Shown here one piece after another: positions 46,302 to 58,676 of a stretch of 64,000 bases of DNA. This DNA is from Campanula takesimana (taxonomy: Eukaryota > Streptophyta > Magnoliopsida > Asterales > Campanulaceae), in the NCBI GenBank assembly GCA_026119855.1, contig JAOWBW010000144.1, forward strand, positions 1,199,350-1,263,349, in the 5' to 3' direction. The stretch's first letter is position 1; each line of letters opens with the position of its first letter. The translations under genes were made by a program, and so were the position numbers. A model generated the notes under the pieces. That model made no database searches. It saw only the letters and a program-made list of their open reading frames with translations, and had not been told where the DNA came from.

Positions 46302-49085
46302 ATGGTTCGTAGAAGGAGTGGTGAAGGTAGTTCCGGTAATGCAAATCAGAATGAAACAAGGGAAGAGGCCCGTGCCATGTTTCAAGGCATGTTCGAGGCG
46401 GCCATGAAGGCTATACATGATCAAGGTCCGAGGGTAGAGCAAGCACCACCCCGTTATGGTTTGGAGCAATTTATGAAGTTGAAACCGGTTGAATTCAATG
46501 GGGAACCCGACGTTCGGAAAGCTGAGTTATGGATTGAGTCAATGGAGAAGATTTACGATGTGTTTGGGTGTTCGGATGAGGACAATGTCCGGTTCGCGGC
46601 TTATAAACTTGTGGGAGCCGCCGAGCATTGGTGGAAAGGTGTTAAAGCTACTTGGGATGATACTCGCACGGTGTATGCGTGGGAGTTGTTTGTGCGCAAA
46701 TTCAAGGAGCATTTCATTCCGGTTGTTGATCAAAACCGAAAGGAGATCGAGCTACTCAACTTGGAGCAAGGGTTGTTGTCTATAGCACAATACTCGGCGA
46801 AGTTCATAGAGTTAGCCCGATATTGCGACTATTTGGTGAGGACCGAGGAACAAAAGGCTATGAGATTTATTCGGGGATTGAAGACCTCCATCCGTACTCA
46901 ACTCATTGCCCAACGGATAGTGACTTTTCAAGATGCGGTCGACCGAGCCTATCTGATAGAGCAAGATATTGGGGAGCATAAAAGGAAGACCGAGGTAGCT
47001 AACCCGAGTAAGCAAGGAGCTCAAGGCAAGCCACAACACCGTTCCGATAACCGAGGTAACTTTGGGGGACAATCTCAGTCCCGAGGGCAACCGATCCCAA
47101 GGAACCCGGGTACCACTTCCGGGAACCAAGGGAGCCAAATGAGGAAGCCTTGTACCTTTTGTCAAAAGGTAGGCCATGCGGAGGATAGGTGTTGGAAAAA
47201 GCAAGGCAAGTGTACCAATTGTGGTGAAATGGGGCACTTTGCGAGAGAGTGCACGAGGTATCGAGGTCAGTCATCCGGGTCAGGGGTTAGTATTAATCAG
47301 GGTCAGAAAAGGGATGCCGCCGGGAAGCCCAGAGTCCAAGGGAAAGTGTTTGCAATGAATCAACAACAAGCCACAGATGATCCTACAGTTATTGGAGGTA
47401 TTATTTCTATATCTAATGTGAGCGCACGAGCGTTAGTAGATCCAGGATCATCTCATTCATACATTTCTGTGAAATTTGCTTCCATGTTAAATGCTGCATT
47501 CGAGTCTTTACCGTACGTGCTAGAGGTGTCGACCCCTATAGGAGAATGCTTGATTTCTGATCGAGTCTTTCGTGCTTGTGATGTGGTTATTTGTGGTCGA
47601 GTCCTTTGTGCGGATTTGGTAGTTCTTCCTATCCAAGACTTTGATGTCATTTTGGGTATGGATTGGTTGAGCAAGTTTCATGCTTCTGTTGATTGCCGTA
47701 AGAAAACTGTTACTTTTTTTATTCCCGATGTGCCTAAGTTTGTGTTTGAGGCTTGTCCTCTGAGTAGAAGGGTTCGCTTAATTTCTTTTATGAAAGCGAG
47801 GAAATTATTACATAGTGGTTGTGAGGGGTATTTGGCTAGTGTTCTTGATACTAGGAAGGAATCCCCTAGTTTGGATAGTGTTCGGGTAGTCCGAGAATTT
47901 CCCGATGTTTTCTCTACCGAGTATGATATGCCTCCCGATCGTGAGATTGAGTTTTGTATAGATCTTTTGCCGGGTACGGCTCCGATTTCGAAAGCACCTT
48001 ATAGGTTAGCTCCCGCAGAATTGAAGGAACTGAAGGTTCAGTTGCAAGAGTTGCTTGATCGAGGGTTTATCCGCCCTAGTGTTTCCCCGTGGGGAGCACC
48101 GGTTTTATTCGTGCGGAAGAAAGATGGTTCGTTGAGGTTGTGTATAGATTACCGGAAATTGAATCAGGTGACGGTGAAGAACAAGTATCCTCTACCGCAC
48201 ATTGATGATTTGTTTGATCAGCTTCAAGGGTCCGTGGTTTTCTCTAAACTTGATTTGAGGAGTGGGTACCATCAGTTGAAGGTTAGATCGGAGGATATCC
48301 CGAAGACTGCTTTTCGCACTCGTTATGGTCATTATGAGTTCTTGGTTATGCCGTTTGGGTTGACTAACGCGCCGGCCGTATTTATGGATTTGATGAACCG
48401 TGTTTTCCATCCTTATCTTGATTCGTTCGTGGTGGTTTTTATTGATGATATTCTCGTCTATTCTAAGTCTCGAGAGGAGCACGAGCAGCACTTGAGGACA
48501 GTTTTATCCGTTCTTGCGAGGCAGAAATTATTTGCGAAGTTTAGTAAATGCGAATTTTGGCTTGAGAAGGTTTCGTTTTTGGGTCATGTTATTTCGAAAG
48601 ATGGGATTTCGGTGGATCCGTCAAAGATAGAGGCAATAGTGGATTGGAAGAGACCCGAATCAGTGACAGAGATTAGAAGTTTTCTGGGTTTAGCCGGGTA
48701 TTACCGAAGATTTATTGAGGGGTTTTCGAGGATTGCTACTCCGATGACTCAGTTGACCCGGAAGAATGTTCCGTTTGTGTGGACCGAGAAATGTGACAAG
48801 AGTTTTGAGGAATTGAAGAAGAGGTTGACTACAGCACCGATCTTGACTTTGCCTAATGGGAGCGATGGGTTAGTGATTTACAGTGATGCTTCGAAAGAGG
48901 GTTTGGGTTGTGTGTTGATGCAGAATGGGAAAGTAATCGCGTATGCTTCGAGGAAGTTGACCCCTAGTGAGCAGAATTACCCGACTCATGATATGGAGTT
49001 GGCGGCGATAGTATTTGCGTTGCACAAGTGGAAGCACTACCTTTATGGGCGAAGTTTGAGATTTTTACGGATCACAAGAGTTTGA
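46302..49085 (+). pseudogene. Tekay gag, protease, RT and first part of RNase H
   Basis: The likely start is the ATG at 46302 (MVRRRSGEG); an upstream in-frame ATG at 46284 is less typical. Gag capsid: FMKLKPVEFNGEPDVRKAE and HWWKGVKATW. Two zinc knuckles near 47150-47250 (CTFCQKVGHAEDRC and CTNCGEMGHFAREC). Protease with LVDPGSSHSYIS near 47430. RT from about 47960: GFIRPSVSPWGAPVLFVRKKDGS in two overlapping motifs, LRLCIDYRKLN, MPFGLTNAPAVFMDLMN and FIDDILVYSK near 48440. RNase H begins VIYSDASKEGLGCVL (about 48875). A one-base loss near 49050 shifts the frame, which ends at 49085 after foreign residues. Confidence 0.93.
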
Positions 49086-50500
49086 AGTACCTTTTCTCCC
49101 AGAAGGAATTGAACAACCGACAGCGCCGATGGATGGAATTATTGAAGGATTTCGATTGCACGATTTCTTATCATCCGGGGAAGGCGAATGTGGTAGCCGA
49201 TGCGATTAGTAGAAAATCTTATGTGGCTTCGTTGATGACTCGAGAGTGGAAAATGCTTGAGGATGTTCGAGATTGGTCTCCTCGTGAATCGAGACATGGG
49301 GCTATTTTTGCGAATATTAGAGTATCTCCGACCCTAATTCAGAGGATAAAAGAGGCTCAGAAAGAAGATCCCGAGTTGGTGAAGGTAATGGGTAAATTGA
49401 AGGAAAAGAACTTCGAGGATTTTTCTATGAGTTCGAGTGGAGTTTTGACTTTCCGTGGTCGTTTGTGTGTTCCGGATGTTGATGGAATTAAACAGAGAGT
49501 TCTAGATGAGGGTCACAAATCGAGGTATACTATTCATCCGAGTAGTACGAAGATGTATCAGGATTTGAAGCAACAATTTTGGTGGGTTAATATGAAGAGG
49601 GAAATAGCCGAGTACGTTTCGAAGTGTTTAACGTGTCAGCAGGTCAAAGCCGAGCATCAGAGACCCGCGGGATTGCTTCAGCCGTTAGAGATTCCCAAGT
49701 GGAAATGGGAGCATGTGACTATGGATTTCGTTACGGGACTGCCTCGTACCCGTAGGAAGTACGACAGTGTTTGGGTAATAGTGGATAGATTGACCAAGAG
49801 CGCCCATTTCTTGCCTATTGATATCAGATATTCGATGGAGAATCTTGCGACCCTTTATATTGATGAGATTGTTAGATTGCATGGAGTTCCAGTTAGCATT
49901 GTGTCAGATCGAGACCCGAGGTTTACTTCTAGATTCTGGAAGGCGTTTCAGGAAGCTTTGGGTACAGATTTGCGATTCAGTACGGCTTTTCATCCTCAGA
50001 CCGACGGTCAATCCGAGAGGACTATTCAGATTCTTGAGGATATGTTGCGAGCGTGTTCGATAGACTTTTCCGATTCTTGGGATTCGCACCTACCGTTAGT
50101 GGAGTTCTCTTACAACAACAGTTATCAGGCTAGTATCGAGATGGCTCCGTTTGAGGCCTTGTATGGAAGAAAATGTAGATCGCCTATTTGTTGGAATGAG
50201 GTCGGTGAAGCGAAAGTTTTGGGTATTGATTTGCTTCAGGATTCGGTTGAGAAAGTTAGAGTTATCCGGGATAGATTGAAGACAGCCCAGAGTCGACATA
50301 AGAGCTATGCAGATAACCGCAGGCGAGATCTTAGTTTTCAGACCGGTGATTTGGTATTCTTGAAGGTATCTCCGAAAGTGGGTATTCGTAGGTTTGGGAA
50401 GAAAGGCAAATTGGCTCCGAGGTTTATTGGTCCGTTTGAGATTTTGGGAAAGGTTGGACTTCTAGCGTATCGTCTTGAGTTACCGCCATCCTTAGACTGA
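49054..50500 (+). pseudogene. Tekay RNase H end and integrase
   Basis: Resumes after the shift with FEIFTDHKSLKYLFSQKELN. Integrase zinc domain: HPSSTKMYQDLKQQFWWVN and CLTCQQVKAEH (about 49530-49660). Catalytic core: MDFVTGLP, VSDRDPRFTSRFW and HPQTDGQSERTIQ supply the D, D and E residues. The GPF-type C-terminal domain has LAPRFIGPFEILGKVG. TGA at 50498-50500 interrupts just before the chromodomain-like tail, in the same frame. Confidence 0.93.
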
Positions 50501-50761
50501 TTGCACGACGTGTTCCACGTTTCTATGCTTCGGAAGTATGTTCATGATCCGTCTCACGTGTTACCGAGAATACCGGAGGATATTGAGCCCGATATGACTT
50601 ATGAGGAACGACCGGTTCGGATCTTAGATTCTAAAGTCCAAGAGTTGAGGAGCAAGAGTATTTCGTTGGTTAGAGTCCTTTGGCGGAATCATAACATCGA
50701 GGAGTCGACGTGGGAGCTTCGAGATGAGATCGAGAGGAAATTTCCGTGGCTTTTTGTTTAA
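50501..50761 (+). pseudogene. Tekay integrase C-terminal chromodomain-like tail
   Basis: Same frame as the integrase, separated by one stop. HDVFHVSMLRKY is followed by EERPVRILDSKVQELRSK, then VRVLWRNHNIEESTWEL and a terminal FPWLFV. This is the chromodomain-type ending of Tekay/Del elements, thought to guide insertion towards particular chromatin. It ends in TAA at 50759-50761. Confidence 0.9.
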
Positions 50762-50810
50762 GGTGAGTCTCGTTAAAATTCGGGTCGAAATTTCTTTAAG
50801 GGGGAGTGAT
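50762..50810 (+). other. Tekay polypurine tract region
   Basis: AAGGGGGAGTGA at 50798-50809 sits directly before the 3' LTR and would prime plus-strand synthesis. Confidence 0.85.
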
Positions 50811-52922
50811 TGTCACGACCCGAAATATAGGCTCTATTTTATTAGTAATTAAATGATTTTTATTTAATTATTTGCTTATTTATTTATTTAAGTTATTATT
50901 TATTTAAATAATTATGTGTGCAATTTATGTGTTATAATTATTTATGCCTAGCTTTGTATTCGAGTTATTTGGGCTAGTGTGGAAGTGTTGGGTCTTAATT
51001 GTTAGTAGGGAGTGTAGTGCTTGTGGGTAGTGTAGTGGAGGGGGCCTAAGTGCAAGTTTTTGAATAATTCCCTTATTTCCCCCTACTCCCCTCACCTTCT
51101 CCCTCACCCTCCCCATTCTTCTCCTCCCAGCATCTCTCTCTCCAAGGTAGAAAAGGGTAAGTTTTCTTTCATTCCTTCTCTCTTCATTTACTCCTTCTTC
51201 CTCTCATCTTCTCTCATTTCTTCAAACGTAAACCTTGTTTAGATCGTCGATAGGATCGCGTAGAGCCAAAAAGAATCGAAATCCATCAACTTTGAGAATT
51301 TGCAGGTAAGTTACTTTTCCCCCATTTTGATGCTAAAATGTTCATATCATGTTCATGTGATGTTTGATGTGTTATTTTTGGAGTTTGATTGAGTTTTGAA
51401 TTTATTTTGAATTTATTTGAGTTCTTGGGAAGAAATGGTGATTTTGAAATGTTGGGTGTGATTCTTGGTTTTGGGTTGTTAGATGTTGTTGTTTAGGTTC
51501 CCTAGATGTTTAGATGTAGTTTTGGTACCTTGGAAACTAGTTTGAAAGCTTTGATTTTGAGCATTTATGGAAGGTTTGTGTTTTGGCTCGAAAATGGTGA
51601 ACCCAGCTGAGATTTCTTCCCTGTCCGTAGACCAGGCGCCCGCCTGACCCTTCCCAGGCGCCCGCCTACATGTCATTTCTGATGACCAAACTTACTGGAC
51701 ATTCAAGCGCCCGCCTGCCCCCTTTCCAAGCGCCCGCCCGCCCCTGTTCCAGGAATTTGGCCCTTTTGCTTGGTTTAAGACTTAAGGCTTAACTAGTTTA
51801 GGTTTAATCCTTCTAATTAACTTAAGATAACACCGTGGAACACTTTATTGTGTGGATTTGATTCCTTTGTGAATAAATATGATGTGAAATGCATTTAAGT
51901 ACCGTTTTGGTAATGTAGTTCATCTTTGATGTGCTGTTTGCCTTGGTTGACCTTTGTGGTAACTTAATTTGATTGGTTCCCTACTTTGGAACCTTAAGTT
52001 GTTCTTTCATGCTAAATTATTATTACTTAGCATTTATTTGAAAGTCCAGCTGGTATTTTGTGTGTGTTTGGGCGATGGGAAAGATTATAATGGCAAAGCC
52101 AAGTCCATTATAATGTTGACCATTGTTTTGCCCCCTTCTTTACCCCCTTCTCCAGATTGGCCTTGGAAAGGATAAGTCAGCGTTCCTTTGTGAATGTATC
52201 TGGCTAGCGGGCGTGACTTTGTGTCATGGTCCTTGTCCCTTGTGACACTTTTATGTTATTGGTTCCGGTACCGAGGTTTTCTCTTCGGCTTTCATGCTAT
52301 TATGAAGATGATGATTGGTTGATTATTGAAGCTGCGCAGCGATCCTTTATTTGGATGTTCCGGTTTGGAAAACCTTGGCTATATCCTTTGTTATGTGTTT
52401 ATTTCCGCTGCTATCTGATACATGCTAATTGCTATGTGCTATGTGATAATTATTAATGTTTATTGCTTATTGCATCATAGCATGTCATGTAGTTGCATTA
52501 GTAACTTATTGAGATTTATCTCACCCCCTTTCCTTTTATCTTTGTTTTTCCTTAACCCCCCCCCCCCCCAGGTGCTAAGGATTAGTCTCGCTGATCACGA
52601 GAAAGAGGACGTCGAGTGTGGATCCGTTCTTTTGGGGAAAGTTGTATAGGTTGGTTTACATTATATCAATGTGTAACCTTTTGGGGATATTTGTACCAAA
52701 CATTGACGTCATTAGGATTTTGTATATTTGTATTTTGTTGGGCATAAACTTGTGGAAGTTTATGATAGTTGTATTTGGTTTTATTAAACTTGGTTTTGTA
52801 AACTTTGGATCATTACCTTTTGGTATCAAATGAAATTTTTAACTTCAGTATTTCTGAGTTTTGGTTTTAGAGTCGACGTCCAGATCGCGGTCCCGGGGCC
52901 CGCGGGGTCCGGGGTCGCGACA
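50811..52922 (+). repeat. Tekay 3' LTR (2112 bp)
   Basis: Nearly identical to the 5' LTR. The 7-bp length difference comes from a longer C tract (14 versus 8 C near 52556-52569) and one extra C near 52145. GC-rich motifs are at 51632-51745. Confidence 0.95.
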
Positions 52923-52927
52923 ATTGT

Positions 52928-54427
52928 GACTACCACCAACATAGCGGCCACACCACCGAGGAATGCTTCGTCCTCCGCAACATCATCCAAGATCTCATAG
53001 ACAAAAAGGAATTCATAGTTCCTAATGAGGGTGGTGTCAATGTAATATAGGTAGGAGAGTTTGAAGAGACCACTCATTCAATCCCAATTGTGAATGAGGG
53101 CTCCAATATTATGAATAAGATTGATAATTCTTGTTATGTTGTGACTTACGATGAGGTAATGAGGGAAGTACTAGAGAATAGGAAAAAGAAGCAAGATAGG
53201 AACGTCAACATGCTAACTCAATCCAGATGAGTCATAGCAAACAACCCCGCTACTTCTGCACCAAGCTCCTCTTCTCAAAGACCGCAAGCTCGCGAAACTC
53301 CCGAAGACCCTTTATTGGTTCAACTCAAGAAAACTCAAGCCAACATCTCCATTTGGGACCTCATTGCATCCTCAAAGACACACCGAGATCTTGTCATCAG
53401 TAATCTCGACGACACGTCGATCTCTCCCGATACAACTCCCGATGACCTTACGGCAATGATATGTCACATTCATTTTGGCAATGTCATCACCTTTGCCGAC
53501 ATGGACCTTCTACCATTTGGTTCCGACCACAATGAGGCCATTTATCTCAAGGTGAGAGCAAGGGGGAGACCTATTTCAAGAGTCTTGGTTGACGGTGGTT
53601 CCGCACTCAACCTAATTCCCGGCCGAATCATGGGCATACTGGGGCTTAAGAATTCAGATTTGAAGCCTTCTACTCAAGTGATCCGAGGTTACGACAGCAC
53701 TGCCCGTACAGTCATGGGTATGGTGGAAATAGACATTTAGTTTGGGAGCATGGTCATGTCCGTCCCGTTTCAAGTGCTCGATGTGCCTTCCTCGTTCAAC
53801 TTATTGTTGGGCCGCCCATAGATACATAGTTCTAACGCCGTCCCTTCGACTCTCTATTACTGTGTGAAGTTCAGAAATGGGGATGAAATAGTGACCGTTA
53901 TGGCAGAAAACGTCACTATCCACATAAAAGGGTAACCCATTCATCAAATTCAGCATGGTTTAGCAGACTCTACCCTCTCCAGCGTCTCAATCAACGCCAT
54001 TGACAAAGAAGGGGGAAGCGGGTCATGGACCCTTGGCAATCGTAAAGTCCTCCGCATAATGAGGAACATGAACTACTTCCCTAGTTTAGGCCTAGGGAAA
54101 TATCAACAAGGGAGAATGCAACCGATTGAGGTTCCTTTTGTTAAGAACAAGTTCGGTTTGTGATATGAGCCTTCCAAAGACGACTTAAAGTACGAACAAG
54201 CCGTCAAGAATGAAAAGGCCTGAGCTCGGAGAGAAGGCCGTCATTATGAGATTCCCAATCTAAGGCCTTACCGCAAGACGTTGAATGGCTATTTTGTTCG
54301 CCAAGGGGAAGTTGTTCCGTACATGATCTTTCCCGAGCCATGGGTTAACAGCAAGGGCATCAGAAAGCCCGGTCTTGAAATATTTGCCGACTGCAAGATT
54401 CAAAAATCCGAAAGGTAACCAACTCCC
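52928..54427 (+). pseudogene. Tat-R gag end, protease and linker to RT
   Basis: Continues the gag frame with a knuckle-like CDYHHNSGHTTEEC. Linker, then protease with LVDGGSALNLIP (Asp at 53591-53593) and, downstream, SFNLLLGRP. Stops: 53048, 53228, 53738, about 53818, about 53932, about 54161, about 54222 and about 54417. No frameshift is seen between 52928 and 54428. The region after the protease includes LRIMRNMNYFPSLGLGKYQQG, a conserved Tat segment. Confidence 0.88.
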
Positions 54428-55927
54428 ATGTCACCCCGAGAATGGTGGGGGAAGAAAGTGACCATAGAGTCCGAGATAGAGATTACCGTGGGGGAAGAAT
54501 TGACGGATTTAGCCTCCATGTTCGAAGAACTTGCCATCATGGATGAGTGCCAAGTCAATGCCATCTACGACACCGATACGAGAAAGGAGACTATCAGTGA
54601 GATCCATCCAAGCTCTGAGCCGATCAACAACTGGTATTCTACGAAGGGACCCGTGGTATCCGAAGAGTTCTTGGTCAAGAAGATGGGTTGCATTCCGCGC
54701 AAGGTCACAAAGGAAGACGTGTTCAAATTCACTTTCGAGTCCGAGATTGTTTCCGACACCCTCACTCAAGAGGATATGGAGACCATAGCCGAGCGTGTGT
54801 TCCCTTTCTTTGTTAATGAAAAATTTGACCTTTCCGAGTACCCTGAGATTGCAAACATCATGAATGATGAATTAACTAATAACGAATCTAATGAACTAGT
54901 TAATAACGATTCAAATAATGATGAAATAGACCACAAAAACACAACATACTTAAATGAACTAGCTCAACAGGTCCGTAGTCGTGGTGAAAATGGTCCAGTG
55001 GCTGACGAAGAATTGCATGTTGTTAATCTGGGTACCGACGAAGAGCCGAAAGAAACCAAGATCGGAAGCTTCTTCAAGGAGAAAAAGAAAGACAGATTGA
55101 CTACACTGCTCAGAGAGTTCATGGATGTATTCGCATGGTCATACAAAGACATGCCGGGTTTGGACAGAAAGGTCGCTGAACACAGAATTCCGATCAGAGA
55201 CGACGCCAAGACAGTCAAACAAAAGCTCAGAAAGATCAAGCCAGAATGGTCTCTACAAGTCAAGGAAGAAATAGAGAAGCTTCTCAGTGTGGGCTTCATC
55301 AAAGTTATTGAATATCCGACATGGCTAGCTAATGTGGTCACAGTCCAAAAGGCCAATGGCAAGGTCCGTGTTTGTGTGGATTTCCGGGATTTGAACAAAG
55401 CTTCTCCAAAGGATGACTTTCCACTACCCAACATCGACATGCTAGTCGACTCCACTGCTACCTACGAGGTCCGTTCATTTGTGGATGGTTTTTCTGGGTA
55501 CAATCAGATTCTCATGGCCGAGGAGGATCAACACAAGACTTCTTTCACAACACCGTGGGGCACCTTTTTCTACACAGTCATGCCTTTTGGGTTAAGGAAC
55601 ACTGGGGCTTCTTATCAAAGGGCCGTGATAGACTTGTTCCATGACATGATTCACAACGAAATTGAGGTCTATGTGGACGACATGATCATTCATTCCAAAG
55701 GGACCGACGGTCAACACTTGATCGACCTCCGCAAGTTCTTTGAAAGACTGCGTCAACACAAAATGAGGCTCAACCCCGCAAAGTGCACTTTTGGGGTTAT
55801 CCGAGGAAAAGTTCTTGGCTACATGGTCACAGAAAGGGGTATTGAAGCAGATCCCTCAAAAATCAAGGCGATCATTGACATGCCTCCTCCCAAGACACAG
55901 AAAGAAATCAAAGGTTTCATGGGCTGA
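54428..55927 (+). pseudogene. Tat-R reverse transcriptase
   Basis: Open for 499 codons. An acidic N-terminal linker (54428-55080) is followed by RT: FAWSYKDMPGLD, EEIEKLLSVGFIKVIEYPTW, RVCVDFRDLNKASPKDDFPLP, FTTPWGTFFYTVMPFGLRN, the active site YVDDMIIHSK (YVDD at 55670-55681) and LNPAKCTFGV. It ends at a stop (55925) inside the usual GFMG-LQYISRF motif, after which the same frame goes on. Confidence 0.92.
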
Positions 55928-56839
55928 CTTCAGTACATCAGTCGGTTTGTGCACCAGCTCACTTCCATGTGCGAGCCAATCTTTAAGCTACTTAAGAAGA
56001 ATGTGGCTCTAGAATGGACTGACACTTGCCAAGAAGCTTTTGACCAAGTGAAGCACTACTTGACATGTCCTCCAGTTTTGGTGTCACCCCACAAAGAGAA
56101 GCCTCTCTTGCTCTACCTCACAGTGAACAACGAAGTCCTAGGGGCTATGCTAGCACAAAAGCAACGAGACTCCACAAAGGAGAATGCCATTTATTTTGTC
56201 AGTCACCGATTTCAAGGAGGCGAAAAGAATTACTCCGCCTTGGAGAAGTCATGTGCAGCACTGGTTTGGGTCACTCAAAAGCTCAAACATTATATGGAAG
56301 CCTTTCCAATCAAGCTAGTAGCAAAAGTGGACCCGCTCCGCTACATCTTCAAGAAGCCTTTCATGTCGATAAGGATAGCCAAATGGTACTTTATGCTCGC
56401 CGGCTATGACATCACTTACGTCACACTCAAATCCATCAGGGGGAAAGTGTTCAGTGATCAGCTTGCTGAATTTCCGTGTGACGAAGTGAAGGGGGAGGAC
56501 TTACAGTTTCCCAACGAGCACTTGGTTTGCACTACAACCGAGGAAAATAAGTGGCAACTCTTTTTCGATGGCGCCGCCAATAAACATGGTTATGGGATAG
56601 GAATGTTGCATGTCGATCCAAAGGACATCTACACTCCAATTGCCATCCGTTTTGAATTCGAAGCTACCAAAAACATTGCCGAGTATGAGGCATGCATAGC
56701 GGGGCTAGAAGCGGCACTAGAAAGAAATGTCACAGAGCTAGAAGTATTCGGTGACTCCCTGCTCCTTATCAACCAAACATCGGGTATATGGCGAATCCAA
56801 GACCCGACCCTCCAGTAGTACGGTCGACACCTCAAGGAA
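55928..56839 (+). pseudogene. Tat-R RNase H and archaeal-type RNase H
   Basis: Same frame as RT. The first RNase H (56030-56420) reads FDQVKHYLTCPPVLV and NYSALEKSCAALVWVTQKL but lacks a clean TDAS-type aspartate motif (LYLTVNNEVLGAML), as in other Tat elements where it is degenerate. After a tether comes a second RNase H (about 56550-56815) with FFDGAANKHG, IAEYEACIAGLEAAL and VFGDSLLLINQ, giving the D, E and D residues. A dual RNase H marks the Tat lineage. Stop at 56816-56818. Confidence 0.9.
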
Positions 56840-58282
56840 TTGGTTGAACAGTTTCAAGACATCACGTTCAACTATTTTCCGAGAGACAAGAACCGCTTTG
56901 CCGATGCTTTGGCCACTATAGCCTCACTGGTTGAGATGCCCCAGGGAAAAATGGTGAAACCCTTCAAGATTTCAAGAAGGACCAGTCCGGCATACTGCAT
57001 GGACATCGAGATCAATGAAGTCCAAGATAACCCCCCGTGGTACACTGACATCATGAACTTTCTCAACAACGGCACCTTTCCCGACAACAGCAATGGGAAA
57101 ACCCGAATAACACTACAAAAGCTAGCCGCCAGATATGTGTTGATTGGAAACCGAATCTACAAGAGACATCATCAAGGGATCAATCTTTTATGTGCAAATG
57201 AGTCTGAAGCTCAAGAAATCATGCACGAAGTCCATGAAGGCGAGTGTGGACCCCACATAAATGGGATTATGTTAGCCAAGAAGATACTCCGTATTAGCTA
57301 CTATTGGACTACAATGGAAAGAGACTGCATCGAGAAAGTCAAGAAATGCGCCAAGTGCCAGTTCCATGCTAACCTACAACATGCTCCGCCTTCACAACTG
57401 TACAACATGACCACACCTTGGCCATTCTCTTGTTAGGGCATAGATATCATCGGCAAAGTCCATCCTACGGGGAGCAACAGACAGTCATTCATCCTTGTAG
57501 CCGTGGACTATTTCACAAAATGGGTCGAAGCACAAGCTTACCGAGTTCTCAATACCAAGAAAGTGGCTGAATTCGTGAAGAACAACATCATGTGCCGATA
57601 TGGTATCCCCCATAAGATCATCTCCGATAATGGCTCTCACTTCGAGAAAGAAATGGATGCACTTTTGGTTAACTACAAAATTACCAAGCACAAGTCATCC
57701 ACGTACCGCCCCCAAGCCAATGGAGAGGTCGAAGCAGCAAATAGGACAATCAAAGTCATCATACGAAAAATGGCTTCAACGGGAAGGGATTGGCCCGAGA
57801 AATTACCGCTAGCATTATGGGGCTACCGCACATCAATACGGTCAGCAACGGGAGAAACTCCTTACTCATTGGTTTATGGTGCTGAAGCCGTACTCCTGGT
57901 CGAACTCGATGTTCCTTCTCTATGGGTCTTACTTGAGAACCATGTCAACGAGGTTGATTGGATGCAAAGCCGATACGAGCAACTAGCCCTACTCGACGAA
58001 AAGAGGTTAAGAGCGTTTGAACGCACAAGGGCTAATCAACAAAGGATGGCAAGGGATTTCAACAAGAAGGTGAAGCCTCGAAATATCAAAGTGGGAGATC
58101 TAGTCCTAAGACAACATCCTCCCAATGCCATGAATCTCCTTGGGAAGTGGGGGCCTCGATGGATCGGTCCTTACGTGGTCAAGAAGATACTAAGCGGCGG
58201 TGCAGTCCGACTCGTAGACTTGGAAGTTGATCAATTGCCAAAGGAGGTCAACATCGACAAGCTCAAAAAGTTCTACGCTTAA
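56840..58282 (+). pseudogene. Tat-R integrase
   Basis: Same frame. Zinc domain: HEVHEGECGPH and CIEKVKKCAKCQFHA (57225-57370). TAG at 57434-57436 sits in the GID motif that opens the core. The core has VDYFTKWVEA, IISDNGSHFEKEMDAL and YRPQANGEVEAANR with D, D and E present. The C-terminal GKWGPRWIGPYVVKKIL matches the GPY/F module. TAA ends it at 58280-58282. The open piece 57503-58282 alone covers the core and C-terminus. Confidence 0.92.
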
Positions 58283-58676
58283 CAAATAAAGACCATTAAA
58301 AAAAAAACGCTCGCTAGGTTGAAAACCCGCAAGGGCGGCCTAGGCAAAAATTACAGCACGTGCAAAAAAGAAGCCCGCTAGATTGAAAACCCGAAAGGGC
58401 GGTATAGGCAAAAAACAGGATGCACAAAAAAAATGGTCTTCATTTGTTTGAACTACGGAGACCTGAGCCTCTCTACAAGAGGAACGTAGACAACCTTCGG
58501 GTGCGGTCTAAAACATAATTTTTTACCCAATCGTGTCATAACAAAATGCAATTTTTATTCATATCTTGAATTATTTTAACCACTACAATGGATCTTATTG
58601 AGCAACAAAAGACAATAAAACATCAAATCCTAAACAAGTGGTCTATTAATTTCAATCATGGGGTACAAAGAAAAGT
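58283..58676 (+). other. Tat-R spacer between pol and antisense ORF A
   Basis: Convergent gene ends. Two copies of a block with CTAG-TTGAAAACCCG and AAGGGCGG lie at about 58309-58345 and 58376-58412. A predicted two-stem motif is at 58453-58489, then a conserved ACCTTCGGGTGCGGTCT. Both recur in Tat-L at 39301-39530 in reverse. Confidence 0.7.

Larger units (their letters stand above)
44077..52922 (+). mobile_element. Tekay/Del-type chromovirus, nearly intact, 8846 bp
   Basis: Flanked by ATTGT (44072-44076, 52923-52927). LTRs are 2105 and 2112 bp with about ten substitutions by eye, so this is the youngest insertion. It has a tRNA-Met primer site, gag, protease, RT, RNase H, integrase, a chromodomain-like C-terminus and a polypurine tract. 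Only two coding lesions were seen. The clade call rests on the C-terminal PVRILD...VLWRNH...E..TWE motif. Confidence 0.93.
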
